Assembly (NCBI GenBank): GCA_003327455.1 | Contig: QOQU01000016.1 | Span: 1-51,557, forward strand | Source: Anaerolineae bacterium | GTDB lineage: Bacteria > Chloroflexota > Anaerolineae > Anaerolineales > UBA4823 | Direction: 5' to 3' | DNA length: 51,557 nucleotides | Part shown: positions 39,246 through 50,650 of the stretch, piece after piece | Layout: every line of letters begins with the position of its first letter | How positions within the stretch are numbered: the first letter of the stretch is position 1 | Made by a program: the position numbers and the translations under genes | Notes under the pieces: generated by a model | Database searches by the model: none | Seen by the model: only the letters and a program-made list of their open reading frames with translations | Told to the model about the DNA's origin: nothing

Positions 39246-42200
39246 TCAATCGATGTAAGAGCTGATGAAATCGGGGCGTGCTTCCGGTCGGCGTTCACCA
39301 CCGTCCGGGGAGGTAGGGCTATCGAAATAGACCTGTTGATCCTCATCAAAACGACCGCGCTCAAAGCCGGTGCCGGCCGGGATCAGCTTTCCGATGATCA
39401 CATTCTCCTTCAAGCCGTAAAGCGGATCTTTGGCTGCTGCAATCGCCGCGCCTGCCAGCACCTTAATCGTGTGCTGGAAGGAAGAGGCCGAGAGGAAGGA
39501 ATCGGTGCTGAGCGAGGCTTTGGTAATGCCCAACAGCACGTCCACCGAGCGCGCAATGCGTTTGCCTTGCGCCAATAACTGCTCATTCTTGCGTTTCAAT
39601 TCGAGGCGGTCAACCAGATCGCCAGGCAGATAATCGCTATCACCGGGGCGGATAATCTGCACCTTGGACATCATCTTGCGGATGATGACCTCAAAGTGCT
39701 TATCGTTGATGTTCTGCCCTTGCGAGCGATAGACTTTCTGGACCTCGGTGAGCAGGTACATCTGGCAGGCTTCGCGTCCCTGGATCCTCAGGATGCGATG
39801 AGGGTTGAGCGACCCCTCGGTCAGGGGCTGGCCGGGTTCGACTCGATCTCCATCTTTGACCAGCAAGCGGGCTGTCGTGGGAATCTCATAGGCAACTTCT
39901 TCGGTCACATCCCGCGCAACAATCACGCGATTGCCCTCGATGCGGACGCGACCATTGTTTTGGGCAACAATGGAGGTGTTGTCATCGGCAAAAGCTATCA
40001 CATCCCCCTGGCTGACCTCGCCGCCATCTTCGACAGCGATCTTCCAACCTTCCGGGATGTCGTAGGGTTCTTCAATGAGTTGCGAGTTGCGCACACGGAT
40101 TTCGCGCAGATCGCTGTAGCGGTCTGATTGCATGATCGAGACGATCCCACCAATCTCCGATACGGTGGCTTCTCCCTTGGGCTGGCGGCGTGCCTCGAAC
40201 AGTTCCTCAACGCGTGGCAGACCGGTAGTAATGTCACCGCCCGCCGCAACACCACCGGTGTGGAAAGTGCGCAAGGTAAGCTGTGTGCCGGGTTCGCCGA
40301 TCGATTGGGCAGCCACGATCCCCACCGCAGTACCAACCTCTACCATCTTCCCTCGCCCTAAATCCAACCCATAGCATTTGGCACAGACGCCGTGCAGCAA
40401 TTCACAGGTCAAGGGAGAACGCACCTTCACTTCCTGAATGTTCGAAGCCACAATGCGGCGCACAATGGGGTGATCCAGCAGTTCATCACGCTCTGCCAGG
40501 ACCTCGCCAGTATCGGGATCGACCACTCGTTCAGCAGCCACTCGCCCATACAGACGCGTGCTCAGTGACTGGCCGGCGACATCGTCACTGCGGCGAATGT
40601 AAATACCCTCCTGGGTGCCACAATCCTCATCGTTGATGATCACATCCTGGGCAACATCCACCAGACGACGGGTGAGATAACCGGCATCGGCGGTGCGCAA
40701 GGCGGTATCTGCCAGACCTTTGCGCGCGCCGTGGGTGGAGATAAAGTACTCCAGCGCAGTCAGGCCCTCGCGGAAGTTCGAGCGAATCGGTAGGGGGATG
40801 ATGCGCCCCGAGGGATCTGCCATCAACCCACGCATTCCCGCCAATTGTGAGATTGGTCCAAAACCACCTTTGGTCGCCCCAGAGATAGCCTGCGCAGCCA
40901 GATTGCCATGCGGGTCCATGGTTGCCTTGACTGCTTCTGCTACCTTTTGGGTGGTCTGCTGCCAGATCTGGATGACGCGTTCATTCTTTTCTTGCTCGGT
41001 GAGCAAACCGCGCCGAAAGTCGCGCTCGACAGCTTCTTGCTCTTGCAAGGCGCTTTCGATGATCTGCGCTTTGTTCGGTGGGATGGTAATATCCGAAACC
41101 GCCAGGGTATAGCCGGAACGCGTGGCATATTTAAAGCCGATATCCTTGATCGCATCCGCGACGCTGGGAGTCATCTCTTCACCGCAGACCTCATAGAGTT
41201 CAGCAATCAGGTCCTTGATGCCTCCCTTGTCGAGCTCGCGATTGACAAACTGCATGGTAGGCGGCAAAACCCGATTCAAGAGCACGCGCCCAACGGTCGT
41301 TTCGACCAGACGCGTTTGAGCCTGAGGCAGGCGATTGTCCTGATCATCATACCAGGTCGTGACCATCACCTTAATGCGAGCATGCAGGTCTACCTGCTCA
41401 AGCTCATAGGCTAACTCGACCTCATCCATATCGGCAAAGATGCGCCCATCGCCCTTGTGTGTCTTATTGTCGGTTTTCGACAGGTAATAGATGCCCAAGA
41501 CCATATCTTTGGATGGACTGATGATCGGTTCGCCATCAGCGGGTTTCAGCAGGTTGCGCGAGGAAAGCATAAGCTGGCGCGCTTCCCAAACCGCTTTCTG
41601 AGAAAGCGGCACATGCACCGCCATCTGGTCACCATCAAAATCGGCGTTGAAAGCGGTTGTCACCAGAGGATGCAACTGAATGGCGCTGCCCTCAATGAGC
41701 ACCGGTTCGAAGGCCTGAATGCCCAGGCGGTGCAGGGTTGGGGCACGGTTGAGCAAAACCGGGCGTTCTTTAATCACCTCTTCTAAAACTTCCCATACTT
41801 CGGGGCGGTTACGTTCGATAAAGCGCTTGGCTCCTTTGACGTTGGCAGCGTAACCATGCGAGACCAGGCGCGCGATCACAAACGGGCGATAGAGCTCTAA
41901 AGCCATCGTCTTGGGTAAACCACATTGATAGAGCTTAAGGTTCGGGCCTACCACAATCACAGAACGACCGGAATAGTCAACCCGTTTTCCGAGCAGGTTG
42001 CGGCGGAAGCGACCTTTCTTACCCTTGAGCATATCACTCAGGGATTTCAATTCTCGCCGCCCGCGGCGGGAGAGCGCCTTACCGCGCTGGGAATTGTCGA
42101 TCAGCGAATCGACAGCTTCCTGTAACATGCGCTTTTCATTCCGCACGATGACATCCGGGGCGCCTAGTTCCAACAGACGTTTCAAACGGTTGTTGCGGTT

Positions 42201-43520
42201 GATCACCCGCCGATACAGGTCATTCAAGTCTGAGGTGGCAAAGCGCCCTCCATCCAACTGCACCATGGGGCGCAGGTCGGGCGGGATCACGGGTAAAACC
42301 GTCAAGATCATCCATTCCGGTCGGTTGCCCGAACGACGGAAAGCCTCGACCACCTTCAGGCGGCGTGTTGCTTTGCGGCGTTTTTGCTTGCTCTTGGAAG
42401 TGCGCACCTCTGTCCATAATTCCTCGGCAAGTTTATCGAGGTCCATGCGCCGCAGAATATCATAGAACGCTTCGGCGCCCATATCGGCGCGAAAGACCTG
42501 CCCCCAGCGCGACTTGAGTTCACGATAGCGAGACTCGCCCATAAAGGTCAGCGGGCGCAATTCGAGCAGTTCATCACGCAGACGGCTGTTCTCGTCTCGA
42601 GCAATGCCTGCCTGATCTTCCAGTTGACTACGCAGTTCTTCCATGCTCAGATCGGCTTCGGCGCGTTTGCGTTCAATATCGGCGGTAATGCGATCGAGCT
42701 CAAATTGTTTTTGCTCTTTGATTTCGCTTTCCAGTTCTTCCAGCCGATCCTTGACCACCTTTTGCACTTTGGCAAGGTGGGCATTGGTGATGGTTTCGCC
42801 GCTTTCGACGATCACAATCTCGGTATCCGGGAAGTGAATAGCCGATTTGGCTGTGCTGCCGAGTTGTTCCTTCAGGCTGATTTCAAGGCGTTGCCCGGCT
42901 TTAATGATGGGGTCGAGTTTTTCAGCCAACACTTCCTCGAAATGGGTTTCCAGTTGATGGCGGCGCTCATGCAATTCTTTAAGCTCGCGGTCGCGTTCAG
43001 CTTTGATCTCGGCAATTTGCTGGTTGATGCGAGCAGCCTGTTCGCGCTCTGCCTGGGTAATTTTATCTTCCAAACGGGCAAGCGCCTTCTTGCGCGCCTC
43101 TTCATCAACGTAAGTGACCACATACTGGGCAAAATATAAAACGCGATCCAGGTTGCGCCGCGAAATGTCCAGCAACAAGCCCAGGTAGGAGGGGATGCGG
43201 CGGGTGTACCAGACATGCGCAACCGGGGCGGCCAGTTCGATATGCCCCATACGCTCGCGGCGCACCGAAGAGCGGGTCACCTCCACGCCACATTTATCGC
43301 AAACAATGCCCTTGTAGCGCGGGTTTTTGTATTTTCCACAATAACACTGCCAGTCGCGCGTTGGGCCAAAAATGGCTTCGCAGAACAAGCCATCTTTTTC
43401 AGGGCGTAAGCGCCGATAATTGATCGTTTCGGGTTTCAGCACCTCTCCATAAGACCAGCTACGGATGGTCTCCGGAGACGCCAGGCTAATCCTTAATGCT
43501 TTGAGTCCCTTTGCTTCCAC
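39246..43520 (-). CDS. rpoC: RNA polymerase beta' subunit
   Basis: Largest subunit of RNA polymerase, 1424 residues. The first zinc site is Cys59, Cys61, Cys74 and Cys77. The catalytic magnesium motif NADFDGD is at residues 625-631. The C-terminal half has the second zinc site (CGTQ..., [11 protein letters not shown]) and the conserved [15 protein letters not shown] long charged coiled-coil insertion spans about residues 140-320, in the place where actinobacterial beta' also carries one. Start is GTG 43520 with AGGAGG upstream. rpoB is not adjacent; upstream lies a promoter and a divergent gene. Confidence 0.98.
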   Translation of the reverse strand: MEAKGLKALRISLASPETIRSWSYGEVLKPETINYRRLRPEKDGLFCEAIFGPTRDWQCYCGKYKNPRYKGIVCDKCGVEVTRSSVRRERMGHIELAAPVAHVWYTRRIPSYLGLLLDISRRNLDRVLYFAQYVVTYVDEEARKKALARLEDKITQAEREQAARINQQIAEIKAERDRELKELHERRHQLETHFEEVLAEKLDPIIKAGQRLEISLKEQLGSTAKSAIHFPDTEIVIVESGETITNAHLAKVQKVVKDRLEELESEIKEQKQFELDRITADIERKRAEADLSMEELRSQLEDQAGIARDENSRLRDELLELRPLTFMGESRYRELKSRWGQVFRADMGAEAFYDILRRMDLDKLAEELWTEVRTSKSKQKRRKATRRLKVVEAFRRSGNRPEWMILTVLPVIPPDLRPMVQLDGGRFATSDLNDLYRRVINRNNRLKRLLELGAPDVIVRNEKRMLQEAVDSLIDNSQRGKALSRRGRRELKSLSDMLKGKKGRFRRNLLGKRVDYSGRSVIVVGPNLKLYQCGLPKTMALELYRPFVIARLVSHGYAANVKGAKRFIERNRPEVWEVLEEVIKERPVLLNRAPTLHRLGIQAFEPVLIEGSAIQLHPLVTTAFNADFDGDQMAVHVPLSQKAVWEARQLMLSSRNLLKPADGEPIISPSKDMVLGIYYLSKTDNKTHKGDGRIFADMDEVELAYELEQVDLHARIKVMVTTWYDDQDNRLPQAQTRLVETTVGRVLLNRVLPPTMQFVNRELDKGGIKDLIAELYEVCGEEMTPSVADAIKDIGFKYATRSGYTLAVSDITIPPNKAQIIESALQEQEAVERDFRRGLLTEQEKNERVIQIWQQTTQKVAEAVKATMDPHGNLAAQAISGATKGGFGPISQLAGMRGLMADPSGRIIPLPIRSNFREGLTALEYFISTHGARKGLADTALRTADAGYLTRRLVDVAQDVIINDEDCGTQEGIYIRRSDDVAGQSLSTRLYGRVAAERVVDPDTGEVLAERDELLDHPIVRRIVASNIQEVKVRSPLTCELLHGVCAKCYGLDLGRGKMVEVGTAVGIVAAQSIGEPGTQLTLRTFHTGGVAAGGDITTGLPRVEELFEARRQPKGEATVSEIGGIVSIMQSDRYSDLREIRVRNSQLIEEPYDIPEGWKIAVEDGGEVSQGDVIAFADDNTSIVAQNNGRVRIEGNRVIVARDVTEEVAYEIPTTARLLVKDGDRVEPGQPLTEGSLNPHRILRIQGREACQMYLLTEVQKVYRSQGQNINDKHFEVIIRKMMSKVQIIRPGDSDYLPGDLVDRLELKRKNEQLLAQGKRIARSVDVLLGITKASLSTDSFLSASSFQHTIKVLAGAAIAAAKDPLYGLKENVIIGKLIPAGTGFERGRFDEDQQVYFDSPTSPDGGERRPEARPDFISSYID

Positions 43521-43775
43521 TCAATGCCTCCTAAATCCTTGCCATTACGGCGAAAGTCAATTACCAATCCAAGACCTACCCTCGCAAGGATAGGTTTCCT
43601 CCGTGTAGCCGATTCTCGATTGTCAGGGGACAGAGGCGGGGAACTGATTGCACCACTACCTGAGAAAATCTGTCCTTCACAATAAATCATCGATTGCTAA
43701 GACAAACAAAGACAAGCACTCGAGACCTTTTTCCTCAAGCGCTCATCTGGAGTTCGAAAAATTCGGCTGACACTC
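43521..43775 (-). promoter_or_regulatory. Long 5' leader of rpoC
   Basis: About 255 bases separate the predicted transcription start from the rpoC start codon. The leader contains a CCTATCC/GGGTAGG hairpin (minus strand, near 43590-43571) and a 65-codon frame (43690-43493) that overlaps rpoC and has no good ribosome binding site. A regulatory role is possible; no known leader class is recognised. Confidence 0.4.
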
Positions 43776-43781
43776 GTGCAA

Positions 43782-43809
43782 ATTATACCCCGTCCTTTCG
43801 GGGAGTCAA
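43782..43809 (-). promoter_or_regulatory. Strong rpoC promoter with a palindromic spacer
   Basis: On the minus strand TTGACT (43809-43804), a 16-base spacer and TATAAT (43787-43782). The spacer is a perfect inverted repeat, CCCCG-AAAGGA-CGGGG (43803-43788), which could bind a regulator between the two promoter elements. Confidence 0.75.
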
Positions 43810-44108
43810 GGTTTTTAATGATATTTGCGTTCCCTGGTTACGGTTGCGTGGTTTGACACGGAGCGGTTACGGTCAAGTGGGAGTCCCCTGATTCCAACCT
43901 GCCACAGCGGAAGGCTCGAGTTTTCTTCACCATGAAGCGCCAGGAAGAAAAAAGTTCAGGTCTCTGTTTCTGCGGTGAGTTCGGTGATGACAAACACTTT
44001 TTGAATGAGAGTCATCTCTGATTTCTCCCGAAGGTATAATACAAACAAACTATTCGGGGGAACGATTTCCCCCAGATCAACGTCCTGCTGAGGGAAGGAG
44101 CGTTTGCC
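43810..44108 (+). promoter_or_regulatory. Upstream region of the macroglobulin gene
   Basis: No gene is seen. A consensus -10, TATAAT (44035-44040), lies about 70 bases before the start; the -35 is weak. GGTTACGGT occurs twice about 30 bases apart (near 43836 and 43865), possibly an operator pair for either divergent gene. Confidence 0.4.
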
Positions 44109-47100
44109 ATGTCCAATAAGCGAATTTGGGTAGTTGTTCTTCTGCTCCTCTTTGCAGGGCTATCACTCAGTGCGTGTTGGTTTCTCCCTTCGATTAGAGC
44201 AAAAAATCAAACGCCTGTCCCAATTAAAATCCAGAGTGTACCCGTTTCGTCCACAGGAGAGCCATTCCAAATGCAAATCCAGCTTAGCGAAGGAAAACTA
44301 CCCCAAACCAACCCCACGCCCATACCTCTTGGGGAAGCCGAAGCGCTGACCGCCGAGCAGGTGCAGGCCATCCTTGCCCGTTTGCCGGCGCTCCCACCTT
44401 CTGAGGGGCTGGCAGTGCAGTTTAAACCACCCGCCGAGTTGCTTCCTCCACCGCGTTCTGGCGTCACGGTCGAGGAACCTTTTCCACCCCTCGAGTCAGT
44501 CCCTACCCCACAGGTCGATACCACCGCTCCCCTGCAGATCAGCCGCTATGCCCCCGAAGGGGAGGTGGAGGTCGTTCCCTTTGTCAGCGTCACCTTCAAC
44601 CAACCCATGGTGCCTCTGGGAACGCTGTCAGACCTGGATGGACGTGACGTGCCGCTGCGCATCACCCCGGAACTCAAAGGCACCTGGCGCTGGATCGGCA
44701 CAAAAACGCTGACGTTTGAATTCGATTCGGAGCAAATTGACCGCCTCCCCAAAGCCACAACCTACCGCGTCACCGTGCCGGCCGGCACCAAATCGCTGTG
44801 GGGCAATGCTCTGGCAGAAGACTTCGTTTTCTTCTTCTCCACGCCGCCGCCCAAAGTCGTCCAGACCTATCCGGGTGACGAAGCCCAACCGCGCGATCCG
44901 CTCTTCTTCATTGCCTTCGACCAGCGGATTGATCCTCTCAAGGTGCTGGAGAAGATTCAGGTCTATGCCAACAATCAGCGCCTCGAACTGCGCCTGGCGA
45001 GCGATTCAGAGGTTCAGGCGCATCCCACGGTCAAGCAACTGGCGCGCCAGGCCTTAGAAGGGCGCTGGCTGGCCTTTAGAGCCACGCAGCTTCTGCCCGC
45101 CGCCACCAGGGTGAGTGTGACCATCGGGCCTGGCGTACCATCGGCAGAAGGCCCGCGCCTTTCGGAGCAGGCAACGACATACGCTTTCTCGACCTATGCT
45201 CCCCTGCGGGTCGAGGAAACTCATTGTGGCTGGGGTGACAGATGCCGGCCGCTGATGCCTTTCAGCATCCGCTTTAACAACCCGTTGGACGTCAATGCTT
45301 TTCAAGAGACGTTGCTTGCGATCAGCCCCGCTATTCCAGGCTTGAACGCCAATGTGAGTGGCGACACAATTTATATTGAGGGCGAAACGCACGGCAACAC
45401 CACCTATGAAGTGACCCTTTCGGGGAAAATCAGGGACATGTTCGGTCAGACGCTGGGAGAGGATGTGGTTGTGCGCTTTAAAGTCGATCGTGCCGATCCC
45501 ATCCTGACTGCGCCAGGCAACATCTTTATCACCCTGGACCCGACTGCGAACGGCGTTCTCACCCTCTACGCCCTGAATTACACCCGCCTCGATCTGAAAA
45601 TCTTTCGGGTCGAACCTGTCCATTGGAAGCCGTTTAAAGAGTTTTTCCGTAATTACGGGGTAAAAGATCTCTCTAAGTTGCCGGGCACACTGGTTGCCGA
45701 AAAAACATTAAATCTGGACATTCCGGCGGAAACGCTCAGCGCAGTCCCGATTGACCTGAAGCCTTACACATCAAGCGGTTCTGGACAATTCATCGTTGTT
45801 GTCTCCCCGCCCAAGCCCTTGATCGAGAACGACGAAGCCCGTTGGCGGCGAGAAGGGCAAACAATCATCCGCTGGGTGCAGGTTACCCAGATTGCCCTGG
45901 ATGCCTATAGTGATCCAACCCAGATGATCGCCTTTGTCAGCGATCTGCGCAGCGGCGTGCCGCTGGAAGGTGTTGCCATTCAAGCCGAGAACGGCGAAGC
46001 GATCTTCAGCGACGCCGAAGGGGTCGCCCGCTTCCCCATCCCTGAGTCCGCCGCCTATCTGACCGCCCGCAAGGGGAATGACCTCGCCTTCCTGCCGCGC
46101 TCCGAATGGCTTTATGGAGAAGAAGGCTGGAAGCAGCGCAGCATGATCGACTCTTTAGCCTGGTTTGTCTTCGATGACCGCCAGATGTACCGCCCCGGCG
46201 AGCAAGTGCACCTCAAAGGCTGGCTGCGGCGCATCGCGGCCGGGCAAAGCGGCGATGTCGGCTTAATTGACCGTTCTCTGCCACCGCTCACCTATCAGGT
46301 CGTGGACGCCACCGGCAACCTGATTACAACGGGCGAAACCTCTCTCAACGCCTGGGGAGGGTTCGACTTCGCCTTTACGATTCCAGAGGGGGTCAACCTG
46401 GGCAGCGCCCAAGTGCTTCTGAAAGCCACAACCCCTATCGCAAACCGCGAATATACCCACACCTTTCAGGTGCAAGAGTTTCGCCGCCCCGAATTTGAGG
46501 TCCTCGCCCGCACCGAAAGCCAGCCGCCCTTTTTCGTCAACGGTCAGGCGACGGTTTCGGTGGAGGCCAGATATTACGCCGGCGGCGGACTGGCGAACGC
46601 TGAGGTGACGTGGCAGGTGACCACCGCGCCAGGCAGTTATCAGCCGCCGGGCTGGGATGATTTCACCTTTGGTAGTTGGCGCCCCTGGTGGCGACTTGAT
46701 CCCGCTCCACAAGAAGAGAGTCGGACAGCCACTTTCCAGGGCAAAACCGATGCAAGCGGCTTTCACTACCTGAACCTGGACTTTACCGCGCCGGGAGAGA
46801 GTGGTGCAGTCGTATCTCCTCGCCAGGTGACTGCGGCGGCAACGGTGATGGATGTCAACCGCCAGGCATGGTCGAGCGCAACCACCCTGCTCGTTCACCC
46901 CGCCGAGCTTTATGTCGGACTGCGCACCAAACGCTATTTTGTCCCCAAAGGGACGCCGCTGCAGGTGGAGTTTATTGTCACCGATTTAGACGGCAAAGCG
47001 GTGAGCGGTCAGGCAGTCGAAATTCAAGCCAACCGTTTGGAGTGGAAAATCCGCGACGGGCGGTGGGTGCAGGAAGCCAACGAGACTCAGACCTGTCAGG

Positions 47101-50100
47101 CAACTTCGGCAGAGGAACCCGTCCTGTGCACCTTCCAAACCCCGTTGGGGGGCACCTATGAGATCACCGCTCGCGTGCGCGATCGGCTGGAGCGCCTCAA
47201 TCAAACCACCCTCACCCGCTGGGTGAGCGGCGGTGCAACCCGCCCCTCCCAAAAACTGGAACAGGAAAGCGTCACGTTGATTCCTGACAAAGAAAGCTAT
47301 CAGCCCGGCGAAACGGCTGAGATTCTGGTCCAGGCGCCCTTCGCTCCGGCGGAAGGTTTACTCACGGTCAGCCGCGAGGGATTTCTGATCAGCCAGCGGT
47401 TTCAGGTCGATCAGAGCGGTTCGATTAACCTGCGCATTCCCATCGAAGAGGCTCATATCCCGAATTTGAACGTGCAGGTGGATCTGGTGGGTTCGGCGCC
47501 GCGCACGGATGCGAGCGGGATGCCGCAGCCCGATTTGCCCCCACGCCCCGCCTTTGCGGTTGGCACGCTGACTCTCAACATTCCACCCCTGGCGCGGCAA
47601 CTCAGCCTGACCGTCACCCCTCAGGAAAGCGAACTCGAGCCGGGCGCCGAGACCAGCGTTTCCGTAGCTGTGAAAGACGCCGCTGGCAAACCGCTCGCCA
47701 ACGCCGAAGTGGCTGTGGTCGTGGTCGATGAAGCGATTCTGGCGCTGACGCAATACCAGATGGCTGACCCGCTCGGCGCGTTTTACCCTCAGCGTAATTC
47801 CGCTGTCGAGAGCGTCTATGGGCGCGCCAGCCTGATCTTAGCCGATCCGCTGGCTCTGGCGCGCGAGGCTGCCCAGAAATCAACGCCAACGGAAGCAGTC
47901 CTGTTGTCGCGCGCGCCGATGGCAACCATGGTGGCAGAAAGCCCGGCTGGCGACTTCGCCTCCGGAGCTGGCGCAGGAAAACCGATCCCGCTGCGCCTGG
48001 ATTTCAACCCCCTGGCGGTGTTTGCCCCCAGCGTTGTGACCGACGAAGAAGGAAAGGCACAGGTTAACTTCAAGCTGCCAGATAATCTCACCCGCTATCG
48101 CATCATGGCAGTTGCCGTGGACCCCGGCGGCAAGCGCTTTGGCAAAGGCGAAGCGAACCTGACCGCCCGCCTGGCGTTGATGGTCAGACCCTCCGCGCCG
48201 CGCTTTTTGAACTTTGGGGATGCCTTTGAGCTGCCGGTGGTGGTGCAAAATCAAACTGCGCAAGCCCTGGCAGTGCAGGTGGTAGCCCGCGCCAGTAATC
48301 TGGAACTCCTGCAAAGCGGCTGGCTGGTCAACGTGCCGCCCAGGGATCGGGTTGAAGTGCGTTTTCCCGCCCAGACCGTTTTAGCCGGCAAAGCCCAACT
48401 GCAGATCGCCGCGCTTTCCGGCGCCTATGCGGACGCGGCTCAGATCGAACTGCCGGTCTACACCCCGGCGACCAGCGAAGCCTTTGCCACCTATGGTGTG
48501 GTGGATGAAGGCAACCTCGCCGTACCCATCCAGCAGCCCACGGGCGTCTTCCCCCAGTATGGCGGATTGGAGATTTCGACTTCTTCGACCGCCCTGCATG
48601 CCCTCACCGATGCAGTCCTTTATCTGGTTTCTTATCCGTTTGAGTGTTCAGAACAACTGGCTTCGCGGCTTCTGGCGATCGTTGCCCTGCGGGATGTCTT
48701 GACCGCCTTTCAGGCGGAGGGCTTGCCCGCGCCCGCTGAATTGGAGAAACAGGTGCAGAGCGACCTGGAACGCCTGCAGGGGATGCAGAACAGCGATGGC
48801 GGTTTTCCGGTTTGGGCGCAGGGGTATGAGTCTATTCCGTTCCACAGCATTCATGTTGCCCATGCGCTGGTGCGCGCCCGCGCCAAGGGCTATGCCGTAC
48901 CGTCCGAAACCCTGGAAGGCGTCCATCTCTATCTGAAATCCATCGAAGCGCACTACCCTGACTGGTACAGTGAGCAAACCCGCTGGACGTTGAGCGCTTA
49001 CGCGCTTTATGTGCGCCACCTGGCAGGCGATTCCGATCCCACCAGAGCGCAAGACCTGATTCGGCAAGCCGGTCTGGAGAATCTGTCTTTGCCGGCGCTC
49101 GGCTGGTTGTGGCAGGTGGTGGAGAATCCCACCCAGCGCCAGGAAATCCGCCGACTGGTCGGCAATCGGGTGGTCGAAACCGCCGGTGCAGCCAATTTCA
49201 TTACCGATTTCAACGAACAGAGCTATCTCCTGCTCGACTCCGACCGCCGCACGGATGCCATTTTGCTGGATGCCCTGATGAACGACGATCCGCAAAGCGA
49301 TCTGATTCCCAAACTGGTCAAAGGCTTGATGGCTCACCAGGTCAAGGGGCGCTGGAGCAATACGCAAGAGAATGTCTTTGTCTTGCTGGCTTTAGACCGC
49401 TATTTCCAGACCTACGAGAGCCAGACGCCGGATTTTGTCACCCGCCTGTGGTTGGGCGAGACCTACGCGGGTGAGAGCGTCTTTCGCGGGCACACGACCG
49501 AGATTCACGAAACCCGCCTGCCGATGGATTTCCTCCTGGCGCAGACGGCTGCTGGCATGCAAAACCTGCTGCTCAGCAAGGAGGGCAAAGGACGGCTCTA
49601 TTACCGCCTGGGGTTGCGCTATGCGCCGACCTCATTGCAGTTAGAGCCACTGGACATGGGCTTTGTGGTCGAGCGCCGCTACGAAGCAGTGGACGATCCC
49701 GCCGATGTGTATCAGGACGCGCAGGGACACTGGCACATCCGCGCTGGCGCGCGCGTTCGAGTGAAACTCACCCTGGTGGCGGACACCCGCCGCTATCATG
49801 TGGCGCTGGTTGATCCCCTGCCAGCCGGTCTTGAAATCCTCAACCCGACTCTGGCGGTGACCGCCAACCCGCCCCAGGAGCCTTCTCCGCCGCGAGCCCC
49901 CTTCTACTGGTGGTGGTATCCATGGTACGAACACCAGAACCTGCGCGATAACCGCGCCGAAGCCTTTGCCAGCCTCTTGTGGGAGGGCGTCTATGAGTAC
50001 AGCTATCTTGCCCGTGCCACGACTCCGGGCACCTTTATCGTTCCGCCCGCCAAAGCCGAAGAGATGTACGCTCCCGAGGTTTTCGGGCGCAGCGGTTCGG

Positions 50101-50120
50101 CAGTGGTGATCATAGAGTAA
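44109..50120 (+). CDS. Bacterial alpha-2-macroglobulin family lipoprotein
   Basis: A 2003-residue secreted, membrane-anchored protein. The signal peptide ends LSAC (Cys23). A Gln/Pro-rich stretch follows, then an Ig-like domain (about 140-250, FVSVTFNQPMVPLG), a chain of macroglobulin domains including the MG2/A2M N-terminal part (YRPGEQVHLKGWLRR), and the A2M domain near FAPSVVTDEEGKAQVNFKLPDN. The thioester motif is intact as PFECSEQ (Cys1513, Gln1516) at the start of the all-helical thioester domain. Bacterial A2M proteins are thought to trap foreign proteases in the envelope. The usual PbpC partner gene is not adjacent downstream. Pro-rich PPQEPSPPRAP lies near the C-terminus. Confidence 0.93.
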   Translation: MSNKRIWVVVLLLLFAGLSLSACWFLPSIRAKNQTPVPIKIQSVPVSSTGEPFQMQIQLSEGKLPQTNPTPIPLGEAEALTAEQVQAILARLPALPPSEGLAVQFKPPAELLPPPRSGVTVEEPFPPLESVPTPQVDTTAPLQISRYAPEGEVEVVPFVSVTFNQPMVPLGTLSDLDGRDVPLRITPELKGTWRWIGTKTLTFEFDSEQIDRLPKATTYRVTVPAGTKSLWGNALAEDFVFFFSTPPPKVVQTYPGDEAQPRDPLFFIAFDQRIDPLKVLEKIQVYANNQRLELRLASDSEVQAHPTVKQLARQALEGRWLAFRATQLLPAATRVSVTIGPGVPSAEGPRLSEQATTYAFSTYAPLRVEETHCGWGDRCRPLMPFSIRFNNPLDVNAFQETLLAISPAIPGLNANVSGDTIYIEGETHGNTTYEVTLSGKIRDMFGQTLGEDVVVRFKVDRADPILTAPGNIFITLDPTANGVLTLYALNYTRLDLKIFRVEPVHWKPFKEFFRNYGVKDLSKLPGTLVAEKTLNLDIPAETLSAVPIDLKPYTSSGSGQFIVVVSPPKPLIENDEARWRREGQTIIRWVQVTQIALDAYSDPTQMIAFVSDLRSGVPLEGVAIQAENGEAIFSDAEGVARFPIPESAAYLTARKGNDLAFLPRSEWLYGEEGWKQRSMIDSLAWFVFDDRQMYRPGEQVHLKGWLRRIAAGQSGDVGLIDRSLPPLTYQVVDATGNLITTGETSLNAWGGFDFAFTIPEGVNLGSAQVLLKATTPIANREYTHTFQVQEFRRPEFEVLARTESQPPFFVNGQATVSVEARYYAGGGLANAEVTWQVTTAPGSYQPPGWDDFTFGSWRPWWRLDPAPQEESRTATFQGKTDASGFHYLNLDFTAPGESGAVVSPRQVTAAATVMDVNRQAWSSATTLLVHPAELYVGLRTKRYFVPKGTPLQVEFIVTDLDGKAVSGQAVEIQANRLEWKIRDGRWVQEANETQTCQATSAEEPVLCTFQTPLGGTYEITARVRDRLERLNQTTLTRWVSGGATRPSQKLEQESVTLIPDKESYQPGETAEILVQAPFAPAEGLLTVSREGFLISQRFQVDQSGSINLRIPIEEAHIPNLNVQVDLVGSAPRTDASGMPQPDLPPRPAFAVGTLTLNIPPLARQLSLTVTPQESELEPGAETSVSVAVKDAAGKPLANAEVAVVVVDEAILALTQYQMADPLGAFYPQRNSAVESVYGRASLILADPLALAREAAQKSTPTEAVLLSRAPMATMVAESPAGDFASGAGAGKPIPLRLDFNPLAVFAPSVVTDEEGKAQVNFKLPDNLTRYRIMAVAVDPGGKRFGKGEANLTARLALMVRPSAPRFLNFGDAFELPVVVQNQTAQALAVQVVARASNLELLQSGWLVNVPPRDRVEVRFPAQTVLAGKAQLQIAALSGAYADAAQIELPVYTPATSEAFATYGVVDEGNLAVPIQQPTGVFPQYGGLEISTSSTALHALTDAVLYLVSYPFECSEQLASRLLAIVALRDVLTAFQAEGLPAPAELEKQVQSDLERLQGMQNSDGGFPVWAQGYESIPFHSIHVAHALVRARAKGYAVPSETLEGVHLYLKSIEAHYPDWYSEQTRWTLSAYALYVRHLAGDSDPTRAQDLIRQAGLENLSLPALGWLWQVVENPTQRQEIRRLVGNRVVETAGAANFITDFNEQSYLLLDSDRRTDAILLDALMNDDPQSDLIPKLVKGLMAHQVKGRWSNTQENVFVLLALDRYFQTYESQTPDFVTRLWLGETYAGESVFRGHTTEIHETRLPMDFLLAQTAAGMQNLLLSKEGKGRLYYRLGLRYAPTSLQLEPLDMGFVVERRYEAVDDPADVYQDAQGHWHIRAGARVRVKLTLVADTRRYHVALVDPLPAGLEILNPTLAVTANPPQEPSPPRAPFYWWWYPWYEHQNLRDNRAEAFASLLWEGVYEYSYLARATTPGTFIVPPAKAEEMYAPEVFGRSGSAVVIIE

Positions 50121-50650
50121 GGCAAGCTCACCCAAACCCGCAGGTGAACAGATCGAAATCCAATCAGTTCACCCCAGGCTGCCGAAAAAAGCGGAGTGAA
50201 AGGTTATGCTCTTTTGTCAATAGTCTTTCATCACCCAAAAGAAACCCTACCCGGTTTCCGCAAAGCGAAATATCGTCCTGCCGGTGGATAACCCTCCTGA
50301 TCCATCCTCTTCACCTGAAGAATCACTCGAGAAAATTCCTAACAAATTTGTAATTCCGTAAGGATGCAATTTCAACCAAAGAGGGATTAAAATTGAGCCA
50401 GCAGAGGGTATTGTTTTACTGGATTCATAACGATTTGTTGGTGGGACTCAACTCCTCTTTATCGGTGTTTCGATGCAGGTTTTCGGTCTGAGGAAGCGTT
50501 GACCCCTCCAGCGGGCTCAAGCCCGGTAAGGGACTCGCCAGAACAACTTTATTTCCTTTCTGTCCCCGCTTCTTTATAGGCAAGCTGAAGTCAATTCATC
50601 GAGTCTGTAACCAAGCGAATGACAGACCAGTTTTCGGTATGGAGACTCGG
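50121..50650 (+). other. Non-coding gap upstream of the beta-helix protein
   Basis: No gene is supported in these 530 bases. A small CGGGCT/AGCCCG hairpin lies at about 50511-50524. AT-rich, promoter-like sequence (TGCAAT, a 17-base gap, TAAAAT) lies near 50366-50394 but is weak. No riboswitch class is recognised. Confidence 0.35.

Noticed and set aside
43493-43690. 65-codon frame in the rpoC leader
   Set aside because: It overlaps the rpoC start, lacks a ribosome binding site and reads as low-quality protein; kept only as part of the leader.
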